Of a DNA stretch of 64,000 nt, positions 47,100 to 58,294 are shown piece by piece. Numbering within the stretch: the first letter of the stretch is position 1; each line of letters opens with the position of its first letter. The stretch spans positions 62,001 through 126,000 of the forward strand of contig JACCGJ010010420.1 in assembly GCA_013407085.1 (NCBI GenBank), in the 5' to 3' direction. The notes under the pieces were generated by a model, which worked only from the letters and a program-made list of their open reading frames with translations, was not told where the DNA came from and made no database searches. The position numbers and the translations under genes were made by a program. Source of the DNA: Atriophallophorus winterbourni. Its lineage: Eukaryota > Platyhelminthes > Trematoda > Plagiorchiida > Microphallidae.

Positions 47100-49156
47100 G
47101 GTCGGGTGGATACAAATCTTAAGTCCTAGAGGGTAGTCCATTTAGGGGAAGTAAAACACAGATTATAAAACGTTTCCTTGCGAGATACTGGAACACGGAA
47201 AATGCTAGAGTGGAAACCCTGAGGAAAATCCGCATTGAAGTCACTTAGGCAGTTAGTTGGTGAACACCATCTCTTTACAGCAACTTCCTGCTGCCTTACA
47301 GGTAGCACTTGGTTTTGCAAAGGCTGAAGCCGACACAGACAAACGACAAGTGGTGCTGTGGAACTCGCTTTGTACCCAAATTCCCAAAACACTTCATCAC
47401 TAACGGATTGCTACAAGATATCGTTAATGCTACGGTATACAGAGTAGGCGACGCGCCTCATACTCTCCCAGCGGCTGGGTTGAAATTTAAGCAAGCTTAG
47501 TTGTTTAATACCCGCCCCTGTTTATCTTATGCTAAAACGTCAGAACGCTTCTCGATCACGGTAGTCAATGCATCACGATGCGTTTTTACGACTATGGTGT
47601 GTGTAGGCTGCCTGTCAGAAGAAATAATCCCAAGCACTGGCTGCAGTCGTATGAAAATTATGGAAGGCAAATCTCATACTGATTGTACTACTGTGAACCT
47701 AGTGAAATAAGTTGGCTAAAATGCGTTGCGATTTTGCTTGATGCGAGAAAGCATTTTAGGAAGAATTGCAACCAGCTGTCGGTAAAATCCCTAGGCGGGA
47801 CAAGATTATCATTGCTTGTGACTTAAATGCCCGTGCAGGCGCAGCGGACGCTGATACTCAGCGGGTTATTGGCAAGTTAGGTCTGAGAACACGTTGTGAA
47901 AACGGTGAGCGCATGCTTAATCTCGATAGTTTGACCATCTTGCGGTAAAGAACACGTGCATTCAGCATACCTGAATGCCCTTATTGATATAGTATTCTAA
48001 CGACGGACGCTAGATCGAATTTCATCCGCTCGCGCTAGAACGCCTCAGTTGAGGACAAAGAGCTTGCCTTATTGCAGAGACTACCAACGCCAGCAGTATA
48101 AATCACGTCTTCCTGCTCGCGAGAATCAAACTCCACCTGTATTTTGTCTGATGCTCCGCACCACGAAACGAATTAATAAAACGTATGTGAACAACAGTAA
48201 AAGACGTAACGCTTTATCTAACATTCTGGCCTCATAGCTAAAGAACTTTTAGGATTCGGAATAATCAGGAGCTTTAGTCGACGCTCAGTGGCATCATCAG
48301 AAATCATAATTAAACGAGCCTCAATAGGGGTGGGTTATGACGACTTGCCGAAAACAGAAGAACTGGTTATTAGAGGAAACCCTGAGGTTATCTGACAAAG
48401 CTTGAGAAGCGCGAATGGCGGTATTGTCGGGGCTTCGCAGCCTAATGCGAAAAGCCACGAGTTCTGATAGGAACAATCGCAACAAGTATTAGGGAAGTCT
48501 AGCTCAAGAAATGTAGAATGCTTCGAGTAGCGGCAAATTTAACATGCTCTTTTGACTGAACCGTATATCATCGGTCCGACGAAATTCCACCGATCACCAA
48601 CTTTGCAATTGGAGCGTTTTACCGCTTTGCGAACCGGACAGAAAAATGGGGCGCTGAGCTGAACATTCCAACATAATGCTAAAAACTGACCTGTTGACGG
48701 TATTACCAACAGCTGCAACGAGCGAACCATATAATGTTTGCTGCGATCGCCCAACGCGCGAAACAATTCATCGGAGTCATCGGGCTGCTATGAAACAATT
48801 AATCAACTTACGAAGACGGTATCCCCTTTGACTTGTACAAGGCCAGTCCCTTCGTTCTATTGAACCATTGCATGAGTTGTATCGTATGATATGGAAACCA
48901 GAGTAGCTTCTACTGCACTGTCGATCCTTATGTTGAAGTTAATGTCTAATTGTGTGACAACTACCGTGGCATCAGTCTTATAGACATCGCCGCGAAGGTT
49001 TTTGTAGTGATTCTCTTACGGCGTTTTAAGGAGAAGAGGGATATGTGAACAAAGGCAAACCAATGTGGGTTTCGTCGAGGTATAGGCTGCATCACCTATT
49101 CAAATTGCGTCAGATTCGGGAAAATCGAAAACGACTTAGCGGGTAACGACAGCCTA
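47100..49156 (+). pseudogene. RTE-like LINE, 5' half (endonuclease and RT fingers)
   Basis: 47766-47948 reads DKIIIACDLNARAG and LGLRTRCENGERMLN, the RTE endonuclease core (the usual form is GD.NA..G, then G..G.NENG.RL..F). 48049-48237 is a basic linker. Near 48970-49000 is the frame RGISLIDIAAKVF and near 49060-49110 NQCGFRRGIGCI, the RTE fingers and the block before the first palm Asp. Stops and frameshifts are frequent. It continues at 50538 after the inserted array. Confidence 0.75.
49145..49156. repeat. Left target duplication of the 257-base-unit array
   Basis: AACGACAGCCTA, repeated exactly at 50538-50549. Removing the array and one copy joins the LINE coding frame across the gap without a shift. 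Confidence 0.85.
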
Positions 49157-49326
49157 ATGTGAACTGAAGTTCTCGTCTACTCGCTACTTTATAAGTAGCT
49201 TAAGGGACTAAACTAAGCCCCAACTGATCCAACGGCGTATTGCCGCGAGGGTTATTACAACCCTAGGATAGATCAGAGTAGAATACCATTCCGAAACGCT
49301 AAAATCTCACCGGAAGCACAGGACCG

Positions 49327-49352
49327 GTTTCGAGGTTTTTGCCTCTCATCAG
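49327..49352 (-). ncRNA. Hammerhead-like core, unit 1
   Basis: CTGATGA, stem II GAGG / CCTC around CAAAAA, then GAAAC. Same as at 50202-50227 on the opposite strand. Confidence 0.55.
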
Positions 49353-49583
49353 CTATGCGTATCCGCTGGACTCTTCGCGTTTCGAACTAGTATTTGTGTA
49401 GACGGATGGCGTAATGTGAACTGAAGTTCTCGTCTACTCGCTACTTTATAAGTAGCTGAAGGGACTAAACTAAGCCCCAACTGATCCAACGGCGTATTGC
49501 CGCGAGGGTTATTACAACCCCAGGATAGATCAGAGTAGAATACCATTCCGAAACGCTAAAATCTCACCGGAAGCACAGGACCG

Positions 49584-49609
49584 GTTTCGAGGTTTTTGCC
49601 TCTCATCAG
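49584..49609 (-). ncRNA. Hammerhead-like core, unit 2
   Basis: Identical to unit 1, 257 bases on. Confidence 0.55.
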
Positions 49610-49840
49610 CTATGCGTATCCGCTGGACTCTTCGCGTTTCGAACTAGTATTTGTGTAGACGGATGGCGTAATGTGAACTGAAGTTCTCGTCTACTCGCTA
49701 CTTTATAAGTAGCTGAAGGGACTAAACTAAGCCCCAACTGATCCAACGGCGTATTGCCGCGAGGGTTGTTACAACCCCAGGATAGATCAGAGTAGAATAC
49801 CATTCCGAAACGCTAAAATCTCACCGGAAGCACAGGACCG

Positions 49841-49866
49841 GTTTCGAGGTTTTTGCCTCTCATCAG
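49841..49866 (-). ncRNA. Hammerhead-like core, unit 3
   Basis: Identical to unit 1, 514 bases on. Confidence 0.55.
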
Positions 49867-50201
49867 CTATGCGTATCCGCTGGACTCTTCGCGTTTCGAA
49901 CTAGTATTTGTGTAGACGGATGGCGTAATGTGAACTGAAGTTCTCGTCTACTCGCTACTTTATAAGTAGCTGAAGGGACTAAACTAAGCCCCAACTGATC
50001 CAACGGCGTATTGCCGCGAGGGTTATTACAACCCCAGGATAGATCAGAGTAGAATACCATTCCGTTGGATCAGTTGGGGCTTAGTTTAGTCCCTTCAGCT
50101 ACTTATAAAGTAGCGAGTAGACGAGAACTTCAGTTCACATTACGCCATCCGTCTACACAAATACTAGTTCGAAACGCGAAGAGTCCAGCGGATACGCATA
50201 G

Positions 50202-50227
50202 CTGATGAGAGGCAAAAACCTCGAAAC
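50202..50227 (+). ncRNA. Hammerhead-like core, first inverted unit
   Basis: CTGATGA at 50202-50208, stem II GAGG / CCTC with loop CAAAAA, GAAAC at 50223-50227. Stem III can form as ACCGG with CCGGT (50226-50230 and 50241-50245). The base after CCGGT is G, whereas hammerheads need a non-G residue at the cleavage position, so cleavage of this exact form is doubtful. The related copy at 17.8 kb has GTC at that place. Confidence 0.6.
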
Positions 50228-50458
50228 CGGTCCTGTGCTTCCGGTGAGATTTTAGCGTTTCGGAATGGTATTCTACTCTGATCTATCCTGGGGTTGTAAT
50301 AACCCTCGCGGCAATACGCCGTTGGATCAGTTGGGGCTTAGTTTAGTCCCTTCAGCTACTTATAAAGTAGCGAGTAGACGAGAACTTCAGTTCACATTAC
50401 GCCATCCGTCTACACAAATACTAGTTCGAAACGCGAAGAGTCCAGCGGATACGCATAG

Positions 50459-50484
50459 CTGATGAGAGGCAAAAACCTCGAAAC
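50459..50484 (+). ncRNA. Hammerhead-like core, second inverted unit
   Basis: Identical to 50202-50227, 257 bases on. Confidence 0.55.
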
Positions 50485-50537
50485 CGGTCCTGTGCTTCCG
50501 GTGAGATTTTAGCGTTTCGGAATGGTATTCTACTCTG

Positions 50538-50549
50538 AACGACAGCCTA
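50538..50549. repeat. Right target duplication of the array
   Basis: AACGACAGCCTA, exact copy of 49145-49156. Confidence 0.85.
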
Positions 50550-51700
50550 TTTCATGGATTTCCAAGCTGCCTTCAAACCCGTTGACCAATATTTGCTGTA
50601 GAGTGTTATTCCGGGGACGATATGCCAGAGAAACTTGTGCGCACGATCCAAGCGTAGTACTCATTCACGCAGAGCAGCGTAAGGGTATATAAAATGATGT
50701 CCTCGTCGTTCATCATTAGAGTGGTGCCCATCAAGGCTGCCCTTTGTCCCCTGGGTTATTCAACTTGGAGATCGATTGAACAATTAAGCAGGCAATTACA
50801 GACTACACCGGTATGATGTTGAGTCCGATAGCCCCGATTTCAGAAATGAAGTGTGCCGAAGACATCCTAATCTTGAAAAATTATCCCGATACGCTTCGGC
50901 CGAATACTCAACGCCTTAATTCATTTTCTTATCTGCTACGGCTGCGAATCTATACGGGCAAAACGGAGTATTTAATTGCCGTCATCGGACCTCAGCTACC
51001 GGTGAAGATCGATGGCTATGTGGTGACCAACTTCCGCTACATTGAATCATAATTGATATATTCACGTTAATCCAAGGATGACACAGTATACAAGCTGCGC
51101 ACACGGACTTTCCGTTACTGCGTTGGGTTCTCTTTAGCCGTATATAAAGAGGTTAACGTACAAAGTTCTGACCTATGAATACGATATGTGGCCGGTTTGG
51201 TGAAGGATATGCTGAGGCTAGAGGTTTCCGACCACTCGTGTTTCCGACGCATCCTCAATGTTCGATGGGATGAGCTGGTATAGAATTACGAGGTTCGACA
51301 CCGTTGTTTATATTTCATTCGCCAACACCAAATGAGATGGCTTAAACATATCATGAGACGCTTGGACTCTATCGCCGACAACTTGCGCGGAATGGCACTG
51401 TAGACATGGAGGACAAGTGCAGGCTCATTTTGATACCGCGAGGTCGGATGTTGAGCTGTTTTGTTTACGATCAGGTATATTGGTTCACCGTAACTGGCTC
51501 AAAATCTGTGCGGATCTCGCCTCTCAGCGTCGCGTGTGGGCAGCTGCAATCCATAACATCAATGGAGCCGACTCATCCTCCAGAAGTTAGTCCCACAAAA
51601 GCAAAAAAGTATGTAAGTGGAACGAACAAGGAAACCACTTTAGTAATAAAATTTAAATTAGCATCATATTAGCATGCAATCTTAAATCTAAAAGGCTAGA
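50538..51700 (+). pseudogene. RTE-like LINE, 3' half (RT palm to C-terminus)
   Basis: Begins at the array border and continues the 47.1-49.15 kb copy. TAYFMDFQAAFKPVDQ (50545-50590) is the first palm motif F.DF..AFDSVD with the second Asp changed. Near 50718-50765 is HQGCP.SP.LFNLEIDW, the usual RQGC.LSP.LFN block. The YADD motif would lie near 50850 but reads CAEDI/RRHPN and is decayed. C-terminal pieces (GYVVTNFRYIES, then HQMRWLKHIMRR) reach to about 51420, and a 3' region to about 51700. Confidence 0.75.
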
Positions 51701-52090
51701 TAAGCTGACTCGAACAAACGCCGAGTGGTGCTGGCGACGCCGCTTTTTACCCAAATTCTAAAGACCCTTCATTCAAACCACTCCATCTTTCAGGAGGAGA
51801 TAATCGCATAAAAGTAAAAGTAAAGTAAGCATCCAATCTACAATCTAATATCAACACACCCTATAGCGAGTCACGTCAAGCTGTGGATAGCATTTGGAGC
51901 TATTATGGAGCCAACCACTTTCAGAGATCGATAGGTGATGTGAGAAGACTCTCCAAAAAGCGTATCAATCACGATTTGCTCATGTTTAGCAGATACAAAA
52001 GGCCAATTGCTTTATGTGTCATTGAAACTGAGCGATTGACCCACAACGAGAAGTAACTGGCTAATCCAGTATACGCTATGTTTGAATTGT
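51700..52090. other. No gene; LINE 3' flank
   Basis: 51725-51790 (AGTGGTGCTGGCGACGCCGC..., ACCCAAATTC) resembles 47345-47400, so the LINE family has another partial copy or a direct repeat at both ends. Confidence 0.4.
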
Positions 52091-52180
52091 GCGTTGTGTG
52101 TTGAGCTTGTTCGGTCGATGTTAACCATGGATATTCATCACAAGCGTATGATGGTTCCATGCTCCACACAGTTTCTTATT
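52087..52180 (+). repeat. SINE-like tail segment
   Basis: TTCGGTCGATGTTAACCATGG and CATCACAAGCGTATGATGGTT match 32590-32680 with a few changes. Confidence 0.5.
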
Positions 52181-52467
52181 GTGGAAACGTTTGGCAGAAG
52201 TACATCTCACGCATACCGCAAATTTTCGCATTCATGAATACAGGCTTGGGAGGATTAGTATTAGATTCTGCATTTACGAATATTGAAATACTGTTTAAAC
52301 ATTGCATAAGCAAACACCACAACGAAACGTTGACTAACGACGAAGCTTACTCGTTTAACGCCATCCAAACATCTGACGTTAATCGCAAATTTTGTCCTTT
52401 ATTTATGCACATTTATTTGAAGAATTATTTCTAATGAGGTGACGTAAAAAGTTTAAAAGAAAGAACA

Positions 52468-52794
52468 ATGTGCCATTTGCAAGTAAACCAAAATGGGTGG
52501 TGTGTGAGTGGTTACCGTTTTAAAAGTCGATCAAACGTCAACGATTCGTTCGACACGGCCTCAGAGTATACCGCTTCGGTTCGCGACATCAGTCCAGAAA
52601 TAAGCGTGTCTAACCCTTTGATGCATTCGCCAAGATTTTTCTTCAATCGATTCAGCTTTTATGTAGAATCCAGTCTAGTAAATGTACACGAGTCATTACA
52701 TGCTTTTTGGCAATGCCAGAAATTGAAAAATGGATTGAAAGCCATCCAATACTGTGTGATAGAAGGCAACCTTGATTGTACAATGTGTATATGA
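52468..52794 (+). CDS. Unplaced ORF, possible exon
   Basis: A 108-residue open frame; the part 52507-52679 (GYRFKSRSNVNDSFDTASEY, then SVRDISPEISVSNPLMHS) is Ser/Asp-rich and protein-like, with a possible acceptor GTGTGTGAG before it and a donor CTA|GTAAAT after it. No partner exon was found in phase. It could be a tail exon of either host gene or chance. Confidence 0.25.
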   Translation: MCHLQVNQNGWCVSGYRFKSRSNVNDSFDTASEYTASVRDISPEISVSNPLMHSPRFFFNRFSFYVESSLVNVHESLHAFWQCQKLKNGLKAIQYCVIEGNLDCTMCI

Positions 52795-52899
52795 AACGGG
52801 CAGATGCAATGGTCACATTATTCTTGTACACATACAGTACGTGAATCGCAAGGTAGGCATGCAATCCACCTTTTAACATGAACGAGATGCTGTTAGTCG

Positions 52900-54290
52900 T
52901 TTAGAACTGATATTAATGAGGACCACTCATTGAGCCTTTGGCGAAACAACCCTGAAGCCCAACACATCTGGTTGAGAGACCATCTAACAATTAACCATTG
53001 GTTTTCTGTTGGCATAGCATAACTCCAGACCTGTGGTTAACCATGATAATTATGAGTCTGATGATGATAAATAAACACAAAACCAGTATGGAAGTCTGCG
53101 TTTTGGCTAAATAGATAAAATATCGTTGCGTTTGAACAGTGATAAGATTATGTTATGTGCTGCTCAAATCATCACCGTTATTAAAGAAGGTGTCTTTACT
53201 TGTACAGTTGGTGATATGGGAACACCGAGGATAATAGCTCAAACATTAGTGCAGGGTTTACGGAACTCAGTTGAAATGGAATTTCGAATATCGCCGTGAA
53301 CGTGGTTGAACTCAACAGAGAGAAGAGCGGTTTGCCGGATATGCAGGCGTATTACGTGTTCAAAGGATGCAACTGGGTTGGCATGACAACATCTCATCCA
53401 ACAACGTTCTTCAGAGCCAAAGTTTTAGTTACATTTGATTCACCATTTGACGGCATGCAGAACTTGAACCTTTGCACACAGCGTGATACTATGTTCACGT
53501 GAATGAACATGGTGGTCGTGTTAGCCTTATCGAAACTTGCCTCGAAGTTTACCGTTTTTCCACTTTTTCAAGACATGAAAATCTTGAGCTTACTGCGTCC
53601 ACCTGAAGAGTAAACAGCCTGAAAGCTTGGTGTAAACGTGTTTGCATGCGATTAATTCATGGAATTTGGATCATTACTTATTATAAATCGAAATGTATAA
53701 CACGACAATTATTGAAAACGTCAAAGTCACTGCCTCAGCAACTTTTGGAATGTTGCCGCAACCAGGAGAACACGATGATCGTTGTTGTTTTAGTACCTCT
53801 CGAATTGCTCCCGGGAGGCATTTCACCAATTCAGTTGGACTTGGTGGCGCTATACGGATAAATTCACTAGGCAAAACCTCTGGAACGCCCCCCACCGCAG
53901 TACTGATGACTAAGAGTCGAGGGAAATAATGGCACAGAAATGTGCCATGTTGTTATGTGAACGCGTGAAATACAGTGAAACCGGGCGCAACAAATCTCTG
54001 GGGATGAGTAAAATGTTTGTTAAAAGCGGAATTCGTTGCATGTAAAACGTATTGTCAGGCATGTGATTATGTCACCGTTTTTCTGTACAGGTGTAAACAA
54101 TAAAGAAGTGAATAATGTCTTACCTCTTTGTATTTCTGCATGCGTTTAATCCATTTGATGAATAGATGATGCCACAGCACCCAGATCACAACATTTAATC
54201 CAAGTTCATGTTAATAATAGTAATTTTTTCTAAAACGAAATAGTAAAAACATCTTGCACACACACTGACAGTCCAATCTCACGCTTTTAT
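52900..54290. other. No supported gene
   Basis: ORFs at 53296-53502 and in overlapping frames at 53646-53929 have no recognised motif; the last group lies over a mutual plus/minus shadow. A short SINE-like or LINE trace near 52980-53045 could not be confirmed. Confidence 0.3.
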
Positions 54291-54299
54291 GAATTAGCT

Positions 54300-55450
54300 G
54301 GCGATGCTCTTTTGCTTATGTTTAGACTTCGCCACCGCCTCGATATCTCTCTTCACAAATTAAGTTCACTTTTGACGTCTATTCCTTCAATCCTAAAAAA
54401 AACTCCTGCATAGATCAAGAGCACTCCTGGCATCTTTCACAGACAGAGCTACGAATTCTATGTCACTGTCTTCGTCCGACAATGGTTCTGCGGCTGTTTC
54501 ATCAGTTGTATCCGACGGAGACTGCATCAAATCTTAGACAATTTCTTACACAGTTTGATCACCGTAGGTTTGAATGTCATTGTCAAAATTCACGTACTGC
54601 TCGTAATAAACATCAGAGATAAATCCTTTTAGATTTTCGAGCACTGGCGTGGAAGCATTCAAAGCTGATGTGAAAGTGTGTCGGAAACAATTCGCTATTG
54701 CGACCTCCGACACGTTTCTTCTGCCGGTTCTGGCGATGAACATGGCATCTAGCACGTTTACCTTGAAATCGTCGCTTTTTTCTTGGGCAAGGGGGAGTAG
54801 TTATCGGTGAGTCACAGTCTGTCGGTAGTTCACCTTGAAGTTCTGAATGATCCCCTGATCACATTGCTAGAGAACTGAAGTGCTGTTGGGAGGAAGACAA
54901 CAAAATCTTCACCAATTTCAGTCCTGTAATCTTCCCATGTGCATAGGCATTGTCGATCAGGAAAACAACCTTTCTTCTCTCTATCGTGATGCGATGATCG
55001 AACATTCGAACAAACTCCTCGAAAAGCTGCTTGAGTGATTGCAATTTGTTATAGGTCTGTGAATACCAGTCACAGAGAATTCACGTGATATTCCTGTGCG
55101 TGCGTGCGAGCCAATTATCACACTGTATGCTAGGCTGCCTGTGTCTCGCAAAGCTGTGTCAGTTCTATTCTTAGAGCACTGCAGGCTACTATTGACGGAG
55201 CGTTGTGTTAAATGCAAGACAAAGCGAGTTCGTTGTATGTATGAACTTTTTTGAACACACCTAGCTGTCGGGAAAGTGTACAGTGTTTGTAAAAGGCGAG
55301 ATTCGTAATGAACAGATTTGTTGTACGAATGTAATAAATAGTCTTACAAAGAAGGAATTTATTTGGGAAATCACAGTGTGTTCGTTCAACCCAAGAAGTC
55401 GTTGTAAACGAGTTCATAGTAGATGGGTTCCACTGTTATTATGAAAATCG
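54300..55450 (-). pseudogene. pogo/Tigger-type transposase fossil
   Basis: On the minus strand 55044-54859 reads LFEEFVRMFDHRI, then RRKVVFLIDNAYAHG: the DDE/D catalytic core of Tigger transposases, where LL.DN..SH carries the second catalytic Asp. The Pro-rich block that should follow (LPPNTT...QPMDQG) is frame-shifted; pieces of it show near 54830-54860. 54755-54546 has NVSEVAIANCFRHT, the IANCF(R/K)HAG-like motif near the C-terminus, followed by an acidic tail. Upstream pieces to about 55250 (LCLAFNTTL) recall the block around the first Asp. Several stops and shifts make it inactive. The family is recognised from general knowledge of Tigger proteins. Confidence 0.7.
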
Positions 55451-56230
55451 AATGTCATTGGCAAATTGCTGACAGAATCGCATTACGCGAATAAATAAAA
55501 AAGAACGAGAAGATGGAGGAACACTTAGCGCGTTAACAGGAGTTGGAATCGACGATTTTGAATAAATGGATGAGGAGTTTCGGTTCTCAAGCCTCCCATA
55601 TAGCAGGTGCAAGTTCACAAAATTTTTAACGCATGCGGGTTGATGCTCGACAAATTACAGTGTCGTAGTTATTAATAATAACAATGAATAATAAAAATAA
55701 TAATTCACAGTCCTCATATAACGTGTCCACTTAGAATCGGTCTACGGCAGACGTCAGCGCTGGACGTGGCGCAAGTGATTCGGCGTCAGCAACCGAGGTT
55801 AATCGAATGCAAATATGACAAATAGATGAGGATAGATGGATAATAGATGGACAATACCTAAAGCTTCCAGTAACTTTTAAAAATAAGCCTAATTAAACTC
55901 AACAATTGATGGTCCCCAGGGAAAAACAATATAGAACCCCAAGTTGGAAATTTGGCAAAAATTATTGAAGTTGATCGTGTTGGTCCGCACAAACCAGAAA
56001 ATGTCGCCAAATAAATCCGCGGCAAACCGCATTCAACTGAGACAATGGTCATGCATTAGGTGGCAAAAATCCGGCATTACGCCCGGGTCGCAACACAAGC
56101 TGCTAAGAAACATTACTGATATCGTTTAAACTTCGAGTTTCGGAGCAATAGGTGAATAATGAAATACAGTCGACGTTCAACAAATAGTGTCATTCAAAGA
56201 TACGTCAGATTTGAAATTAGGTATAATTTC
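55450..56230. other. No gene seen
   Basis: Short ORFs without features. A TAATAA-rich stretch lies at 55670-55705. Confidence 0.4.
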
Positions 56231-56232
56231 AG

Positions 56233-56276
56233 GGATCAATCAATCAGAAAATATCAGCATCGAATCTATTATGTCT
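56233..56276 (+). CDS. Possible exon, second host gene candidate
   Basis: Acceptor GGTATAATTTCAG, donor TCT|GTAAAT, 44 bases, all frames open. It would be followed by an intron of 36 bases, a length known for introns of some schistosome genes. In phase 2 in, phase 1 out it joins the next exon. Confidence 0.3.
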
Positions 56277-56312
56277 GTAAATCAAAGTAACAACCCCGCA
56301 ACAATTCACCAG

Positions 56313-56443
56313 TGACATTGGCTGTTGTAGAAACTGATAGAAAACAGTCCCCTCCGTTATTGAGTAGGATTTGTTACGGTTCATCGGACAGCGACTCATC
56401 CAGAAGAAACAGCCTCAAGCAACGCGATGCAAAAAAAGCCTCA
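56313..56443 (+). CDS. Candidate exon, Ser-rich basic tail region
   Basis: Acceptor ACAATTCACCAG (phase 1), then TLAVVETDRKQSPPLLSR and SSDSDSSRRNSLKQRD, a Ser/Arg/Lys-rich stretch with RRNS and KQS-type phosphorylation-like sites. Donor GCC TCA|GTAAGC (phase 0). The same frame runs on to a TGA at 56513-56515, so it might instead be a terminal exon. Only this frame is open. Confidence 0.5.
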
Positions 56444-56844
56444 GTAAGCGAGGTGTTCAAGAATATATCACCTTGTACCAGTACCTGGAAAACACAAAGA
56501 ATCGATAACATTTGATATTGAATGTGTCAGTTGAAGAGAGTGTCATATCCGCATGCCAACATTTTAATTTGGAGAGAAAAACAATTTGCCACATGTTGAC
56601 AGACATGTAAATAAATCAGAAAAATTTTGCGAAGAAGCAGTGGACATTTTCAGCACGTAAGCATGGTTTCTGACGGTTAGCTTCCATCAAGTGAAGGGAG
56701 CGAGTTTAAATTCGGTGAGCTTTGACACAATGAACAGATAGAAAACAATATGTAGCTATAAAACTACTTCTAATTACGATTCCGAAGAAACTCTAATTAA
56801 TAATCAGTTCGGTTGTCTTTCAAATGTCTGCAATTACACTTCAG

Positions 56845-56883
56845 TATCGGTTTCACGTTGCTTGCTATAGTCACATTGGCAAA
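56845..56883 (+). CDS. Candidate micro-exon of 39 bases
   Basis: Strong acceptor CTGCAATTACACTTCAG and donor AAA|GTAAGA. The length is a multiple of three. Phase 0 gives YRFHVACYSHIGK; phase 2 gives a hydrophobic IGFTLLAIVTLA, which would be a partial membrane segment. Phase 0 fits the exon before it. Confidence 0.5.
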
Positions 56884-57021
56884 GTAAGAACAGTTCAAAT
56901 GAATCCTGAAGCTGCGGATAGAGATGGAAAACAAAAGTTTACATTGAAAATGTGTTTAAATGTGGTTGAAAGAACCAATTACTGTTCGAGGAATGTTGCT
57001 CGAGCGTTAAAAGGCTCATAA

Positions 57022-58290
57022 TAGACGGGACGATTGCTCTTGAAGTTTTCGCCCTGTTCCGGCGAAAGTAATTATTAAAGCACGTGAACGGTATTTATTT
57101 GTTCTTTCGGCCTCCTTTCAGAAGTTCATGTACTACTTATGTGTAGACTCTGACTTTAAATGAAAAGAAATGCAGTTAATTGTTTCGAATTTGACGAGCC
57201 ACGGTTTTTGCGAGTAAGACCACGAAGGTGTCTTTGTCTGCACGACTTGACACCCCCAGGGATTCCAATAGGCTGTTTATTAACACGACTAATTAGAGGT
57301 GATGGTTGAAGTGCTATTTAATCGCGTTCCTTGTTATGACGAATACCTTTAGTCTGGCGAAGCTTTTCTGTTAGAGGTTTAACGTTACTCAAAACTGCTC
57401 TAACCGATTGAGTTCAAATTTATTTTTACCAAACTGAGGTATCATTACGGCATATTATTTGAGTACCACTTCAAATTAATTGCAACCAGGACACGACAGT
57501 AAAATAGAATGGCCAACGTAGTCCGTACTTTTGCTTGTTGATCTAAATATAAGCACAAGGATATTGCCAAGCACCGGTGATTTTGGTAGAATCAATGCCC
57601 ACAAGAGCATCCAGTATTTAGTGCTAAGAAGATTAAATTTATGCAACTAGGTTGTAAAATTGAGATTAAAATTTTATGTTTACATTACGGATTAACGAAA
57701 CGAAGAATCCACCCATTGCCAGTCGCTCATAGATAATTTTCTATGCCATTCGCTACATTCCCGTGATCTCCATTCGGTATCGAGGCCTTCTCACAGAGAA
57801 CATGAAATTCCGTCGATGAACACCACCGGAATAAAATAGGAATGCCACGCTCAATGACTAAATAGGATACTACGAGTGTGTTTGTTGAGTTGCACTTTTT
57901 CCAAACGAGTGGAAATTTAATAAGCTGGTAAGTATTATGCAAACGTTATGGAATACCTGAAATATCGATTGGCAGATCGCAATTAATCGAGACGAAACTT
58001 TACAGAATATTTAGACATTCTCGGTAGACAGCAAGGCGGAGGTTTTTGAGTTTTTACTGCTCACACGTTTTCATTGTGATCATTTCTTCCTGATATAATC
58101 TGTTAACAATTGTCCATAGTCGCAGTTCAAATTGTTCAGAGTTGTGTTGTGCAGTGATTAATCGTTGATTTTATTATCGAATCTCTCAATATATATGACA
58201 TTTTAAAATGCTGTGCAAAGTTACAAATTTAGATAAATAGAAAAGAGAATCGTGAAAATGTCGAATTGCAATGACAGAGAATTATAAAAA
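57022..58290. other. Intron or intergenic, nothing recognised
   Basis: 57290-57420 (GACGAATACC..TAGTCTGGCGAAGCTTTTCTGT..AGAGG, AACGTTACT, CTCTAACCGATTGAG) is a diverged relative of the arm of the palindromic insertion at 2190-2280, so one arm may be present here. No exon called. Confidence 0.35.
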
Positions 58291-58294
58291 GACT

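Larger units (their letters stand above)
49157..50537. mobile_element. Array of 257-base units with hammerhead-like cores, head-to-head inverted
   Basis: Units start at 49157, 49414, 49671 and 49928, each 257 bases apart and nearly identical; the fourth stops at 50064 after 137 bases. There the orientation flips at a shared CCG, and two units follow inverted (50065-50321 and a partial 50322-50537). The whole block of 1381 bases is bounded by an exact 12-base target duplication, so it inserted as one piece. Each of the five complete enough units carries a hammerhead-like core, on the minus strand in the first three and on the plus strand in the last two. Tandem ribozyme-bearing repeats of this kind are known in Penelope-like elements, retrozymes and the schistosome SINE family; no reverse transcriptase is in the array. 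Confidence 0.85.

Noticed and set aside
49157..50537. Regular repeats that could suggest a CRISPR array or satellite
   Set aside because: Units are 257 bases without unique spacers, the block has a target duplication at its borders and an inversion; the genome is eukaryotic.
53646..53929. Overlapping plus and minus ORFs of 71-78 residues
   Set aside because: Mutual shadows over one low-information stretch; nothing recognisable in any frame.
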